64,000 bases of DNA, taken from contig NZ_JACGUT010000082.1 of the NCBI RefSeq assembly GCF_014076845.1, forward strand, positions 310,001-374,000. Direction: 5' to 3'. A model generated the notes under the pieces. That model was not told where the DNA came from. It did not search any database and was given only the letters and a program-made list of their open reading frames with translations. This stretch comes from Colwellia sp. MB3u-41. GTDB lineage: Bacteria; Pseudomonadota; Gammaproteobacteria; Enterobacterales; Alteromonadaceae. Of the stretch, positions 27,914 through 37,735 are shown one piece after another. Position 1 is the stretch's first letter. The number at the start of each line of letters is the position of its first letter. Position numbers and translations under genes: made by a program.

Positions 27914-28004
27914 AGTGACTTTTTATGCTTTATTCATTAACAGTGCACATAATTTAAGGTAGATTAGTATTATAAAATAAAAATAATAAAGGAATACCAA
28001 TCAC

Positions 28005-28370
28005 ATGAGCTTTTCAGTTCTCGTTTGTGATGACTCTAATATGGCGCGTAAACAAGTTTTACGAAGCTTACCAGAGCAACTATCTGCCAACGCACAATTA
28101 GCAAAAAATGGCCAAGAGGCCGTTGAACTTTTGCGAAGTCAACAATTTGACATCTTATTCCTTGATCTTACTATGCCTGTTTTAGACGGTTTAGGTGTTC
28201 TACAAACACTAAAAGATGAAAATATTACACCAGCAATTTTTGTTATATCTGCTGATATTCAACCAGAAATGCAAAATAAAGTACTTGAACTAGGCGCGAA
28301 AGCTTTTATGCGCAAACCTGTTCAATTAGATATCCTTAATACTAATTTGAAAAATCACGGTTTTTTATGA
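28005..28370 (+). CDS. CheY-like single-domain response regulator
   Basis: 121 residues, receiver domain only. The acid pocket is VLVCDDSNMARK, the phospho-acceptor Asp is in ILFLDLTMPVLDG, and the Lys is in AKAFMRKPVQ. There is no output domain. The gene overlaps the CheC-like gene by four bases (ATGA), so the proteins are made together. It probably passes a phospho-signal to its two operon partners. The cognate kinase is not in the window. Confidence 0.92.
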   Translation: MSFSVLVCDDSNMARKQVLRSLPEQLSANAQLAKNGQEAVELLRSQQFDILFLDLTMPVLDGLGVLQTLKDENITPAIFVISADIQPEMQNKVLELGAKAFMRKPVQLDILNTNLKNHGFL

Positions 28371-28975
28371 GTGAACTTAATTTAAATGAAGATCAACAAG
28401 ATTGTTTACAAGAAATAATCAATGTTGCTATGGGTCAAGCAAGTGACCAACTTGCAAGGTTCTTAGACACCTTCGTTTATTTGAAAGTACCCAGTATTGA
28501 ACAAGTCAGTACGCTTAGTCTTATTGAAACCTTAAGTAATAACGAAAACTCTGCTGCAGTTGTCAGTCAGGGTTTCTTTGGTTATGAAGGTATTCGTGGT
28601 GAAGCGTTATTAGTTTATAAACCCAAAGATTCTGATCGTCTTGCCGACTTACTGGGTTATGAACCTGATGAGTTATCAGTGGAAGAACAGATTATTGACT
28701 TAAGTTCGATTTTAACAACCACTTTTTTAAATGTTTTTGCTAAGCAAATAGATAACCAAATGTCTTACAGTGCACCGCGTTTATTAGCCGGTTCACAAAG
28801 TGCTGTATCGGATCATCTTGCTCAACAATCTTTTAATTGGGATTTAGCATTAAAAGTTAAAATAACGTATCAAGTTACTGACTATTCATTTAATTGCGAT
28901 ATGATTTTGTTTATACCTGAATTGGCAATTAACAACATCAAAGCTGTTATCGACAGAATTTTAGAAGAATTTTAA
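28367..28975 (+). CDS. CheC-like phosphatase family protein
   Basis: 202 residues. The segment LQEIINVAMGQASDQLARFL matches the ExxN-type helix of CheC/CheX/FliY phosphatases, which remove phosphate from CheY. A second helix, EEQIIDLSSILTTTFLNVFAKQI, sits where the second motif of CheC would be but lacks the clear Glu-Asn pair. By position it likely dephosphorylates the receiver encoded just before it. It overlaps the next gene by one base. Confidence 0.8.
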   Translation: MSELNLNEDQQDCLQEIINVAMGQASDQLARFLDTFVYLKVPSIEQVSTLSLIETLSNNENSAAVVSQGFFGYEGIRGEALLVYKPKDSDRLADLLGYEPDELSVEEQIIDLSSILTTTFLNVFAKQIDNQMSYSAPRLLAGSQSAVSDHLAQQSFNWDLALKVKITYQVTDYSFNCDMILFIPELAINNIKAVIDRILEEF

Positions 28976-29922
28976 TGTCTCCAAATGATATTTGTACCGA
29001 TATTACCAACAAAATAAACACCGGTATTTTGATTATTGATAATCAATACAACATTGTATTTTGGAATAGATACTTAGAAATTCATGCGAATAAAAAAACA
29101 GATGATGTCGTTGGACATAACCTTTTTCAAGTTTTTCCTGAATTACCTCAAAAATGGCTGAAAAGAAAAGTTGAGAGTGTATTTCAATTGAAATCACAAT
29201 CGTTTTGTTCATGGGAACAAAGACATCACCTTTTTGAATTACCCCATACTCGCCCTATTTCGACAAACAGTCATTTTATGGCACAAAACTGTACATTTCT
29301 TCCGCTTGAACGAAAAGATGGAAGTGACAACGTGTGCATCCTTATTGAGGATGTTACCGATGTATGTCATTACCAAACAATGCTCAACAAAACATTAGAA
29401 GAGCTTGCACAAGCAAACCGTATTGATGGTCTTACACAAATATTTAATCGTAAGCATTGGGAAGAATGTTTAGAAAAAGAATTTTCTCGTGCTCGTCGAT
29501 ATCAGCATGGTTTAGCACTCATCATGTTCGATTTAGATCATTTCAAATTACTTAATGATACTTACGGACACTTAGGTGGCGACTTGGTGCTGATTGAAAC
29601 GGCAAGAGTCATTAGCTCACTACTACGTTTAGGTGATTTATTTGGACGTTACGGTGGTGAAGAGTTTGCTATTATTTTGCCAAATACCGATATAGTCGGC
29701 GCTTTAGATGTTGCTGAAAGAATTAGAGTCGCTATCAGTAAAAATGTAATTAACTTTCAAGAATCTGAAATAAAAGTTACAGCAAGCGTTGGCGTCGCTG
29801 TTATTAGCGAAGACGATAACCGTTACGAAGACTTGATATCGAATACAGACCTTGCCCTATATGATGCTAAAGCTTCTGGAAGAAATATTGTTTGCGTTGC
29901 AAAACAGCTTGTTGAAACTTAA
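28975..29922 (+). CDS. PAS-GGDEF diguanylate cyclase
   Basis: 315 residues. A PAS-type sensor domain (about 8-130: INTGILIIDNQYNIVFWNRYLE, then ILIEDVTDV) is followed by a GGDEF domain. The active site is GGEEF in FGRYGGEEFAIIL, and the RxxD inhibitory site (RLGD) is five residues before it. So it should make cyclic-di-GMP and be subject to product inhibition. The preceding two genes encode a receiver and a CheC-like protein, and the operon likely couples a phospho-signal to c-di-GMP. Confidence 0.93.
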   Translation: MSPNDICTDITNKINTGILIIDNQYNIVFWNRYLEIHANKKTDDVVGHNLFQVFPELPQKWLKRKVESVFQLKSQSFCSWEQRHHLFELPHTRPISTNSHFMAQNCTFLPLERKDGSDNVCILIEDVTDVCHYQTMLNKTLEELAQANRIDGLTQIFNRKHWEECLEKEFSRARRYQHGLALIMFDLDHFKLLNDTYGHLGGDLVLIETARVISSLLRLGDLFGRYGGEEFAIILPNTDIVGALDVAERIRVAISKNVINFQESEIKVTASVGVAVISEDDNRYEDLISNTDLALYDAKASGRNIVCVAKQLVET

Positions 29923-30047
29923 AATACTGAATAAAATCTTTTTAATATACAAAAAAAACAACCAATCCCCATTTTTATGAATAAAGTATAACTTTTTATT
30001 CATAAATAACTGTTGACAGTAAAACACTGCTCAGGCATTTTATACTC

Positions 30048-30119
30048 ATGAAAACATTTATCTGCCGAATTACCATTATTATTACTATCACCCTCAATGG
30101 GATGATGGTCATCGGCTGA
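30048..30119 (+). CDS. thrL: thr operon leader peptide
   Basis: 23 codons: MKTFICRITIIITITLNG and then MMVIG. The run of Thr and Ile codons (ITIIITIT) is the sensor of a threonine/isoleucine attenuator. It is followed by a terminator at 30145. Ribosome stalling at these codons when charged tRNA is scarce would favour an antiterminator and read-through into thrA. Confidence 0.92.
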   Translation: MKTFICRITIIITITLNGMMVIG

Positions 30120-30144
30120 CGTGTAAAAAACACATTAAATAAAA

Positions 30145-30176
30145 GCCCGTGACCTTCTAGGTAACGGGTTTTTTTT
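30145..30176 (+). terminator. thr operon attenuator
   Basis: GCCCGTGACC and GGTAACGGGT form a stem with one internal mismatch, followed directly by eight T residues. It lies 26 bases after thrL and 69 before thrA, the expected arrangement. Confidence 0.88.
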
Positions 30177-30244
30177 GTTTTAAGGTTTTAATCATTACAA
30201 AACGTTTTGGCTCGCAAAGCATGGTGTAATAAAGAGGAAGTAAA

Positions 30245-32701
30245 ATGCGTGTATTAAAATTTGGCGGTTCGTCTCTAGCATCAGCAGAACGCTTTGTGCA
30301 AGTGGCCAAAATCATATCTGACCAAAGTAACGACTCTCCGGTTGCAGTGGTTGTTTCAGCGCCTCAAGGCGTAACAAACCATTTAGTTGCTATGGCAGAA
30401 AACATTAGTGATGAAATAAAATTACAAAATGATCTAGAACACTTTAGAAAAGCTATTAATAGTATTATTGAAGATCTTGATGCAACAGTGCCAAATTTTA
30501 GTCCATTACACGCAGAACAAATGCTCGTAAATTGGGATCATAAACTGTCGCGTTATTTGCAAGGCGCGACAATGCTGTCTTATTGTCCAGATCATATCCG
30601 AGCAATTATTATCAGCATAGGTGAACGATTAAGTGTTGCCTTACTTGAATCAGTATTAAACACACAAAATATTGAGACATCTGTACTCGTTCCAGAAAAT
30701 TTTTTAATCACTAATGATGCTTCACTCAATGCCGTTGCAGACTTAGTGTTATCAAAAGAAAACTTTCAACACCATTACAAAAAACTCAATAAAGTCGCCC
30801 TAATGCCCGGTTTCATTGGTGTAAATAAACAAGGGCAAGTCACTACGCTTGGCAGAAACGGTTCTGATTATTCTGCAGCCGTTCTCGCTGTTTGCGCTCA
30901 AGCGGATTGTTGTGAAATATGGACGGATGTAGACGGGGTTTTTAACGCAGATCCTCGCCTAATTAAAGAAGCAAAATTACTGGATTATTTGTCTTATCAA
31001 GAAGCAATGGAACTTTCATACTTTGGTGCTAGTGTGCTGCACCCTAAAACAATTGGCCCCATTGCTCAATTTCATATTCCTTGTTTGATTAAAAATACGG
31101 GTAACCCTTCTGCGCCAGGGACATTAATATCGAATGAAGATGACAAAACTAAAAAAGTTAAAGCGATATCTAATCTTGATGACTTAACCATGATTAATGT
31201 TTCAGGCCCTGGCATGAAAGGCATGGTTGGCATGGCGAGTCGTGTTTTTGCAACTATGAGCCAAGAAAACATTTCTCTGGTATTAATTAGTCAATCATCA
31301 AGCGAATACTGTATCAGTTTTTGTATTCATACCAGTGATGCTGAATTAGCACAACACAGCCTTCAACAAGAGTTTGAATTAGAATTGCTCAACGGTTTAC
31401 TTGAGCCACTTAAATTACAACACGAGTTATCAATCGTGTCGTTAGTGGGTGATGGAATGCACCATCAACAAGGCGTTGCCGCTAAGTTTTTTAGCTCGTT
31501 AGCGCAAGCTCGTGTCAATGTTATTGCCATCGCACAAGACTCGTCTGAGCGAAGTATTTCTGTTGTAGTAGAAAAACGTAAATGTACTGATGCAATGAAA
31601 GTCAGTCATCAAAACTTCTTCACCCATAAACCGACTATTGATGTATTTCTTGTTGGCTGTGGGGTTGTTGGAAGTGAACTTATTGCACAAATAGCGCGTC
31701 AACAACCTAAACTAAAATCACAAAATATTTCCTTAAAAGTTTATGGTATTGCCAACAGTAAAGGCATGGTCTTTAATAAAGAAGGCGTTGATTTAGAAAA
31801 CTGGCAAGCAGAAATGAATAATGAATCAGTACTAGTAAGTGTTGAAAGTATAAAGGCGTTTGTCCGTGACAATCATCTGATAAATCCAGTTTTAGTTGAT
31901 TCAACTTCAAGTGAATCTCTAGCCATGAGTTATGTTAACTACCTTGAAGAAGGTTTTAATATTGTGACACCCAATAAAAAAGCAAATACCGATTCTTGGG
32001 AATATTATCAAGCGCTTCGAAGTGCTGCACAAAAAACAAACCGCCGTTTCCTATATGAAACAACCGTGGGTGCAGGCTTACCCGTAATTGACACATTACA
32101 AAGCTTAATTAAAGCAGGCGATGAGCTTGTACGTTTTGAAGGCGTACTATCGGGTTCACTTTCTTATATATTTGGTAAGTTAGAAGAGGGTATGACTGTT
32201 TCTCAAGCAACCGCTATTGCAAAAGAAAATGGCTTTACAGAACCAGATCCTCGTGATGATTTAAGTGGAATGGACGTTGCCCGTAAGTTATTGATCATGG
32301 CACGAGAAGCTGGAATGCAACTAGAATTATCTGACATCTCTATAGAATCAATACTCCCAGAAGATTTTGACGCAAGTGGCGAAGTAAGCGACTTCATGAA
32401 TAACTTACCAAAAATCGACGATGAATTTTCTCAACGTATTACTCACGCAAAAAGTGAAGGAAAAGTTTTACGTTATATCGGTAATATTGTTGATGGTCAA
32501 TGTAAAGTAGCCATAGAAGCAGTAGCAACTGACCACCCTCTATATAGTGTTAAAGAGGGTGAAAATGCTTTAGCTATCCATAGCCGTTATTACCAACCAT
32601 TACCCTTCGTATTACGTGGTTATGGTGCAGGAGCTGCCGTAACAGCTGCTGGCGTTTTTGGTGATTTATTAAGAACATTAGCATGGGAGCAACAACACTA
32701 A
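30245..32701 (+). CDS. thrA: Bifunctional aspartokinase I / homoserine dehydrogenase I
   Basis: 818 residues, matching E. coli ThrA. The kinase domain starts [17 protein letters not shown], followed by two ACT regulatory domains (about 315-460), and the dehydrogenase begins with the NAD(P)-binding [16 protein letters not shown] (about residues 467-482), with catalytic-domain segments [14 protein letters not shown] and [19 protein letters not shown]. It catalyses the first and third steps from aspartate to threonine and is feedback-inhibited by threonine through the ACT domains in this family. It follows thrL and the attenuator, and its stop overlaps the thrB start (TAATG). Confidence 0.97.
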   Translation: MRVLKFGGSSLASAERFVQVAKIISDQSNDSPVAVVVSAPQGVTNHLVAMAENISDEIKLQNDLEHFRKAINSIIEDLDATVPNFSPLHAEQMLVNWDHKLSRYLQGATMLSYCPDHIRAIIISIGERLSVALLESVLNTQNIETSVLVPENFLITNDASLNAVADLVLSKENFQHHYKKLNKVALMPGFIGVNKQGQVTTLGRNGSDYSAAVLAVCAQADCCEIWTDVDGVFNADPRLIKEAKLLDYLSYQEAMELSYFGASVLHPKTIGPIAQFHIPCLIKNTGNPSAPGTLISNEDDKTKKVKAISNLDDLTMINVSGPGMKGMVGMASRVFATMSQENISLVLISQSSSEYCISFCIHTSDAELAQHSLQQEFELELLNGLLEPLKLQHELSIVSLVGDGMHHQQGVAAKFFSSLAQARVNVIAIAQDSSERSISVVVEKRKCTDAMKVSHQNFFTHKPTIDVFLVGCGVVGSELIAQIARQQPKLKSQNISLKVYGIANSKGMVFNKEGVDLENWQAEMNNESVLVSVESIKAFVRDNHLINPVLVDSTSSESLAMSYVNYLEEGFNIVTPNKKANTDSWEYYQALRSAAQKTNRRFLYETTVGAGLPVIDTLQSLIKAGDELVRFEGVLSGSLSYIFGKLEEGMTVSQATAIAKENGFTEPDPRDDLSGMDVARKLLIMAREAGMQLELSDISIESILPEDFDASGEVSDFMNNLPKIDDEFSQRITHAKSEGKVLRYIGNIVDGQCKVAIEAVATDHPLYSVKEGENALAIHSRYYQPLPFVLRGYGAGAAVTAAGVFGDLLRTLAWEQQH

Positions 32702-33648
32702 TGGCTCTTTCCGTTTTTGCGCCAGCATCAATTGGTAACCTCAATGTAGGGTTTGATGTATTAGGCTTAGCTGTTAGACCTATTGACGGCACATTACTTG
32801 GTGATATAGTTTCTATTGAGTCAGCTGCAGACAATAAACTTATCGTCATCGGTGAATTTGCCAATAAATTGCCGGGTAAGCCAACAGATAATATTGTTTG
32901 GCATTGTTTGGTTTTATACAACCAAGCGCTTGCAAAAGCACAGCAACCGATACAGAACGTACAGCTAACATTAGATAAAAAAATGCCAGTTGGTAGTGGG
33001 TTAGGGTCAAGCGCATGTTCTGTTGTAGCTGCATTGGTTGCACTCAATGAATATTATCAGCAATATTTTAATGAAAAGACTCTATTGTTCATGATGGGTG
33101 AAATGGAAGCAAAAATAAGTGGCAGTTTACACTACGACAATGTCGCTCCTTGCTATCTAGGAGGGCTAAAATTAATGGTGCCCGACAAACAGGTCATTTG
33201 CAGAGACTTACCTCAATTTGATGATTGTTATTACGTAATGGCTTATCCTGGCATTAATGTCTCAACAAAAGCAGCACGAGACGTTTTGCCTGCTCAATAC
33301 AGTCGCGCTGATGCCATTACTTTCAGCCAAAACTTAGCCACTTTTGTTGATGCTTGTCACCGTCATGATAAAGAACAAGCATTTTCAGTGCTTAAAGACG
33401 TGATTGCAGAACCATACCGTAAACACTTGTTACCTAAGTTTGAACAATCTAAAATTTATCTCGAAGAGCAAGGCCATTTAGCGATAGGGATTTCAGGCTC
33501 AGGACCCACGCTATTTTGTGTCTGCGAATCACTTGAAAAAGCTAATAGCGCTGCACGTTGGTTACAGAAAAATTATTTACAAACAGACTCTGGTTTTGTC
33601 CATGTCTGTCAGGCTGATTTAGCGGGTGCGAGTAAATTACCTACTTAG
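32701..33648 (+). CDS. thrB: Homoserine kinase
   Basis: 315 residues of a GHMP kinase: the ATP loop is MPVGSGLGSSACSVVAALVAL (about residues 90-110) and motif 3 is GISGSGPTLFCVCE. I start it at 32701, whose ATG overlaps the thrA stop, rather than at 32683; homologues begin at this [19 protein letters not shown]. It phosphorylates homoserine for ThrC. Confidence 0.96.
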   Translation: MALSVFAPASIGNLNVGFDVLGLAVRPIDGTLLGDIVSIESAADNKLIVIGEFANKLPGKPTDNIVWHCLVLYNQALAKAQQPIQNVQLTLDKKMPVGSGLGSSACSVVAALVALNEYYQQYFNEKTLLFMMGEMEAKISGSLHYDNVAPCYLGGLKLMVPDKQVICRDLPQFDDCYYVMAYPGINVSTKAARDVLPAQYSRADAITFSQNLATFVDACHRHDKEQAFSVLKDVIAEPYRKHLLPKFEQSKIYLEEQGHLAIGISGSGPTLFCVCESLEKANSAARWLQKNYLQTDSGFVHVCQADLAGASKLPT

Positions 33649-33690
33649 TCACTTTATTAAAAGTAAAAAGAAATTTATTAGGAATATGTT

Positions 33691-34986
33691 GTGAAATTTT
33701 ATAATCTAAAAGAAAACGATGAACAAGTCAGTTTTGCAGGTGCCGTAAAGCAAGGACTGGGTAAAAACCAAGGGCTTTTTTTTCCAGAAACAATCCCTGT
33801 TTTAGACAATATTGACGAATTACTTGCTATGCCATTGGTAGAAAGAAGCGTACAAGTACTTTACCCTTTTGTTGAAGGTGATTTAACCAAAGCTCAATTA
33901 ACCGACATTGTCACGAGTGCTTTTAACTTTCCCGCACAAATTCAACCGATCAATAAAGACAGAGCAATACTCGAACTTTTCCATGGCCCAACGCTCGCCT
34001 TTAAAGATTTTGGTGCGCGCTTTATGGCTAAATGCTTACAAGTATTTAGCAAAGACAAAAAGATCACCATATTAACAGCAACGTCTGGTGATACAGGTGC
34101 TGCTGTTGCCCATGCTTTTCATAACGTTGAAAATATTCGCGTAGTTATCCTATATCCAAAAGGCAAAATCAGCCTGCTACAAGAAAAAATGTTTACGACC
34201 TTAGGTGGTAACATCGAAACGCTTGCTATTGATGGCAGTTTTGATGATTGTCAGGCTTTAGTAAAAAAATCATTTGATGATAAAGAGCTCGCCACTACCA
34301 TAGGATTGAACTCTGCTAACTCAATAAATATAAGCCGCTTATTAGCTCAGGTATGTTACTACTTTGAAGGTTTTGCTCAGTTATCTCGTCAAAAGTGTAA
34401 AACGGAGTTGAATGATGTTGTCGTTTCGATTCCCAGTGGTAACTTTGGTAATTTAACCGCAGGCTTATTTGCTAAAGCACTCGGTTTACCAATAAAAAGA
34501 TTTATTGCAGCAACAAATGCCAACGATACTGTACCTCGTTACCTAAAAACAGGTGAGTGGACACCCCACACTACGGTTGCAACGATTTCAAATGCGATGG
34601 ATGTTAGCGATCCAAACAACTGGCCACGCGTAGAACATATGCTAAAATCGGGCATTGTACCCCGCGATTGTGTTAACGCTGTATCTATCGACGAAGAGCA
34701 AACACAGTCAGCCGTTTTACAGCTTGCTAAGCTTGGTTATATTAGCGAACCACACGCGGCTATTGCCTATAAAGCCTTACAGTACAATGCCAACGAAGAC
34801 GAATTTGGCGTATTTTTAGGAACAGCACATCCAGCAAAATTTAAAGACGTTGTAGAAAGTATTTTAGGTCAACCTATTGGCTTACCTAAAGAACTTGCTG
34901 ACTGCGCCAGCGAAACTATTTTATCAAAAGATATGGCCGCTAACTTTAGCGACCTACATGACTATTTATTATTAAACGATCACTGA
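33691..34986 (+). CDS. thrC: Threonine synthase
   Basis: 431 residues, starting at GTG (33691) with AGGA about 10 bases before. PLP-binding Lys is in FHGPTLAFKDFGARFM, and the phosphate-binding glycine region is SGDTGAAVAHAF. Other family landmarks are SIPSGNFGNLTAGLFAKALG and ISEPHAAIAYKAL. It converts O-phosphohomoserine to threonine, the last step of the pathway. A terminator hairpin follows at 35037. Confidence 0.97.
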   Translation: MKFYNLKENDEQVSFAGAVKQGLGKNQGLFFPETIPVLDNIDELLAMPLVERSVQVLYPFVEGDLTKAQLTDIVTSAFNFPAQIQPINKDRAILELFHGPTLAFKDFGARFMAKCLQVFSKDKKITILTATSGDTGAAVAHAFHNVENIRVVILYPKGKISLLQEKMFTTLGGNIETLAIDGSFDDCQALVKKSFDDKELATTIGLNSANSINISRLLAQVCYYFEGFAQLSRQKCKTELNDVVVSIPSGNFGNLTAGLFAKALGLPIKRFIAATNANDTVPRYLKTGEWTPHTTVATISNAMDVSDPNNWPRVEHMLKSGIVPRDCVNAVSIDEEQTQSAVLQLAKLGYISEPHAAIAYKALQYNANEDEFGVFLGTAHPAKFKDVVESILGQPIGLPKELADCASETILSKDMAANFSDLHDYLLLNDH

Positions 34987-35036
34987 TATCATCATTAATT
35001 AAATGGCTATTGCTCTGTTAAAAACACGCTTATAAT

Positions 35037-35066
35037 GGCTGTTAATTTATATTAACGGCCTTTTTT
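35037..35066 (+). terminator. thrC terminator abutting the ung start codon
   Basis: GGCTGTTAAT and ATTAACGGCC around a TTAT loop, followed by six T residues (35061-35066). The ung ATG begins at the next base. The hairpin therefore occupies the place of a Shine-Dalgarno site. Confidence 0.8.
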
Positions 35067-35753
35067 ATGACTACGAAGATCAAGCCGCAATGGCAAAAAC
35101 TCATCAATGAACAACAAGCTAGCCCTTATTTCATTCAATTAAGCCAAGAGATTTCTCAACAAAGAACTGACGGTGAAATTATCTTTCCTGAACAAAGTGA
35201 TGTATTTAATGCTTTTTGTTATCAAGATCTTAAAGATATTAAAGTCGTTGTTTTAGGTCAAGACCCTTATCACGGAGAAAATCAAGCCCATGGTTTAGCT
35301 TTTTCTGTGCAAGCAGCTATCAAAGTTCCTCCCTCTTTAGTTAATATTTATAAAGAACTTGCCAATGAATTCAGTGATTTCAATAAACCCAATCACGGTT
35401 GCTTAACGCAGTGGGCAGAGCAAGGTGTTTTATTACTTAATACGGTATTGACAGTAAAAAAGGCACAGGCACACTCTCATGCTAAATTAGGCTGGGAAAC
35501 GTTTACTGATGCCGTTATAAAAAGCATTAATGAAGAAAACAGGGGGTGTGTGTTTTTACTTTGGGGAGCTCATGCACAAAAAAAGGGGAAAAATATTAAT
35601 ACTGATAAACACTTAGTATTAAATGGTCCGCATCCTTCGCCATTGTCAGCCTACCGAGGTTTTTTTGGCTGTCAGCATTTTTCAAAAGCAAATGAATGGT
35701 TATCTTCAAAAAACAGACAAGCGATAAATTGGCATTTAGCCGAAAAATATTAA
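35067..35753 (+). CDS. ung: Uracil-DNA glycosylase
   Basis: 228 residues. The catalytic water-activating motif is GQDPYHG (Asp about residue 68), the uracil pocket includes LLLNTVLTV, and the DNA-intercalation loop is HPSPLSAYRGFFGC. These are the family-1 UDG motifs, and the overall alignment to E. coli Ung begins at this start. It removes uracil from DNA. No Shine-Dalgarno sequence precedes the ATG, because a terminator hairpin and T tract fill that space. A TATAAT at 35031-35036 could give a short leader of about 25 bases. Confidence 0.96.
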   Translation: MTTKIKPQWQKLINEQQASPYFIQLSQEISQQRTDGEIIFPEQSDVFNAFCYQDLKDIKVVVLGQDPYHGENQAHGLAFSVQAAIKVPPSLVNIYKELANEFSDFNKPNHGCLTQWAEQGVLLLNTVLTVKKAQAHSHAKLGWETFTDAVIKSINEENRGCVFLLWGAHAQKKGKNINTDKHLVLNGPHPSPLSAYRGFFGCQHFSKANEWLSSKNRQAINWHLAEKY

Positions 35754-35772
35754 TTTTTACATCACAATATCA

Positions 35773-35807
35773 AGCCCTTTAAATACGCATAAAAAGGGCT
35801 GTTTTTA
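35773..35807. terminator. Terminator between ung and rmf
   Basis: AGCCCTTT and AAAGGGCT with a 12-base loop, followed by GTTTTTA. It follows ung by 20 bases and also sits 22 bases after the end of rmf on the other strand, so it may serve both convergent genes. Confidence 0.75.
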
Positions 35808-35828
35808 TTCACACGGTTATTTACCCTA

Positions 35829-36002
35829 TTACTTGAATAATCCTAAATTTCTATCTGTAACGGCATCACGCCAACCACCTAGCCATTCTGATTTAGCATC
35901 AGTATTTTGATAAGGACATTTTTCTTTCGTTTTACCGGTAAGGCCTGCTTGATAGCCATTAGAATTTGCTCTACCTAGACGATCTCTTTTCTTTCTTTGC
36001 AT
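35829..36002 (-). CDS. rmf: Ribosome modulation factor
   Basis: 57 residues, easily missed because of its size. It starts MQRKKRDRLGRANSNGYQAG and carries the RMF core CPYQN and SEWLGGWRDAVTDR, close to E. coli RMF (55 residues) in order and spacing. RMF binds the 30S subunit in stationary phase and joins 70S ribosomes into inactive 100S dimers. The next gene on the minus strand, the DUF3820 gene, is 242 bases upstream, so rmf probably has its own promoter. Confidence 0.94.
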   Translation of the reverse strand: MQRKKRDRLGRANSNGYQAGLTGKTKEKCPYQNTDAKSEWLGGWRDAVTDRNLGLFK

Positions 36003-36244
36003 GGTTAACTCTCCGTCATTGCCTTGTTATATATTTTATTACTGTCGAATTAAACAGCACCCGACAATTCAGTTAAGATGAATCAAGAGACTAAATCAAG
36101 TTAGGAAAAGGTTAAAAAAGTGCTTAATAATAAATTATTGAGGGATGAAAAAAATTAACTTTTAGATTAAATAAATAAAACAATTTGTTACCGAAAACGT
36201 TATTACCTATAAATATTAAAAATTTATTTTTATAAAAAATTATT

Positions 36245-36487
36245 TTAATGTTCTGGAATACCTAAACCGCTTGAACGTAAAAGAGGTTCTAACATACCTT
36301 CAAGACCATTGAGTTTGACTTCATAAATTAATTCCAATTGCTGCCCTAACTTCCCCTCTGGAAAGCCTTTTGATTTAAACCAAACTAAATAAGGCTCTGG
36401 CAATTTTAATAAAGGCCTGCCTGTATATTTTCCAAAGGGCATTATTTGATTCACAGCGTCGAGTAAAGCTTGTTGATCTGAAAACAT
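36245..36487 (-). CDS. DUF3820 family small protein
   Basis: 80 residues matching the DUF3820 family layout: QIMPFGKYTGRPLLKLPEPYL, then WFKSKGFPEGKLGQQLELIYE, and NGLEGMLEPLLR at the end. The family is widespread and its role is not known; one member from Pseudomonas was named for quorum-sensing control. No signal peptide. It is divergent from the gene at 36614. Confidence 0.85.
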   Translation of the reverse strand: MFSDQQALLDAVNQIMPFGKYTGRPLLKLPEPYLVWFKSKGFPEGKLGQQLELIYEVKLNGLEGMLEPLLRSSGLGIPEH

Positions 36488-36613
36488 ATTTTTCTAACCA
36501 TTAAATTTTCCAGCGAAGATGATAACCCATAAAGCTTTTGACATCATAAAAGTGTCACACGCTCTATTTATAATCAATACGAAATTATCGACAACTTCAC
36601 ACAAGGAACGGAT

Positions 36614-37732
36614 ATGTCCATAGTAAGAAAACGTAGTGCTGCACACAAAGCTTATATTCCTTCAAATGCGCGAGACAACCAATATATTTTAGCTGAATTT
36701 GCAGTTACTGATGAATTGATACAGTTAGTTTCTCCAAATATTTCAACTAATAGCGATCAACCTTACTATAATTTTTATCAAAACTTGTCACAGTTATTAT
36801 TTACGCTCAGCAATGATTATGAAATAAAAAGTACCTTGTTTATTGCTAACGACAAATTAGTACGTGTTCGCTACAGCCAAGAAATGCATCAATGGCAAAC
36901 TAATCAGCAAATTTTATTTTATTACGATCCACAAAACCATGAACTACAGAACTCTTTTTTTGATGCCTGTATTCGTGCAAAAAAAATTACGTTGTTATTC
37001 TTAGCTTCAGGCGACGATATTCGTTTCAACGCTGCCATATTCCATCAGAAAGTAACAACATTACTTCATAGCTTTTCTGAGCAAATAAATTTACCGAATA
37101 AGGCTATTCGCCTGCGTGACCATCAGCATCTCACCTATGATTTATTTGCTAAGAATAAGGGCTGTTTAGGGACACAAGCGCATAAGTTACGCCCCATTTA
37201 TGACCGTTATAATGCTCATAATGTCGTGATATCACCTGACTGCTCGGCAATCAGTTATGCGGTTATTAACTTAACCATTGATAATCGTTTATTGGGTTTA
37301 GTTGATATTGATGCTAATTCTAAAGACCCCTATAATCCACTTTATACCTACTTAACTGATACTTTTTCACTGGTGGCAAAGCGATTTAATTTAAACAACG
37401 GCGCCTTAATTGCTAATGGTTTAGTGCCAATTGTTCGTCATAGTTTGCATGAAATAATTTCAAAAATAGGTGAACTACAAATGTTAGGTTATAACCCTAA
37501 ACAAAGCCCTTGTGGCTTGGTTAGCAAATGGAAGGCGGATGAACTGGTTGATAATGTACAGTTGATTTTTGTTGCTACCACAGAGGATTCACAACATAGC
37601 GGATACGGGAGATTTATGAATCAAATAGAGCAAGCCATGCGTTTATTAGCAACAGAGCTTGAAATTCCAATCAATAAAGATGAACTAACCGTAAGGTTTC
37701 ATCAACATATTGCTTATGACTTTCAAGAATAA
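36614..37732 (+). CDS. Protein of unknown function next to a redox two-component system
   Basis: 372 residues, no signal peptide and no long hydrophobic stretch, so cytoplasmic. I do not recognise a family. The sequence is well formed, with a mixed helix-strand pattern (IRAKKITLLFLASGDDIRF, ISYAVINLTIDNRLLGLVDI) and a C-terminal helical part (SLVAKRFNLNNGALIANGLV). The gene starts with an AAGGAACGG ribosome site. It ends 3 bases from the end of the convergent response-regulator gene. No function is claimed. Confidence 0.75.
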   Translation: MSIVRKRSAAHKAYIPSNARDNQYILAEFAVTDELIQLVSPNISTNSDQPYYNFYQNLSQLLFTLSNDYEIKSTLFIANDKLVRVRYSQEMHQWQTNQQILFYYDPQNHELQNSFFDACIRAKKITLLFLASGDDIRFNAAIFHQKVTTLLHSFSEQINLPNKAIRLRDHQHLTYDLFAKNKGCLGTQAHKLRPIYDRYNAHNVVISPDCSAISYAVINLTIDNRLLGLVDIDANSKDPYNPLYTYLTDTFSLVAKRFNLNNGALIANGLVPIVRHSLHEIISKIGELQMLGYNPKQSPCGLVSKWKADELVDNVQLIFVATTEDSQHSGYGRFMNQIEQAMRLLATELEIPINKDELTVRFHQHIAYDFQE

Positions 37733-37735
37733 TGC

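Noticed and set aside
30013-30047. TTGACA as the thr promoter -35
   Set aside because: The start would fall at or beyond the leader ATG; left as unsettled.
36003-36244. A further small gene between rmf and the DUF3820 gene
   Set aside because: No frame with a start codon and protein-like sequence on either strand; AT-rich promoter DNA only.
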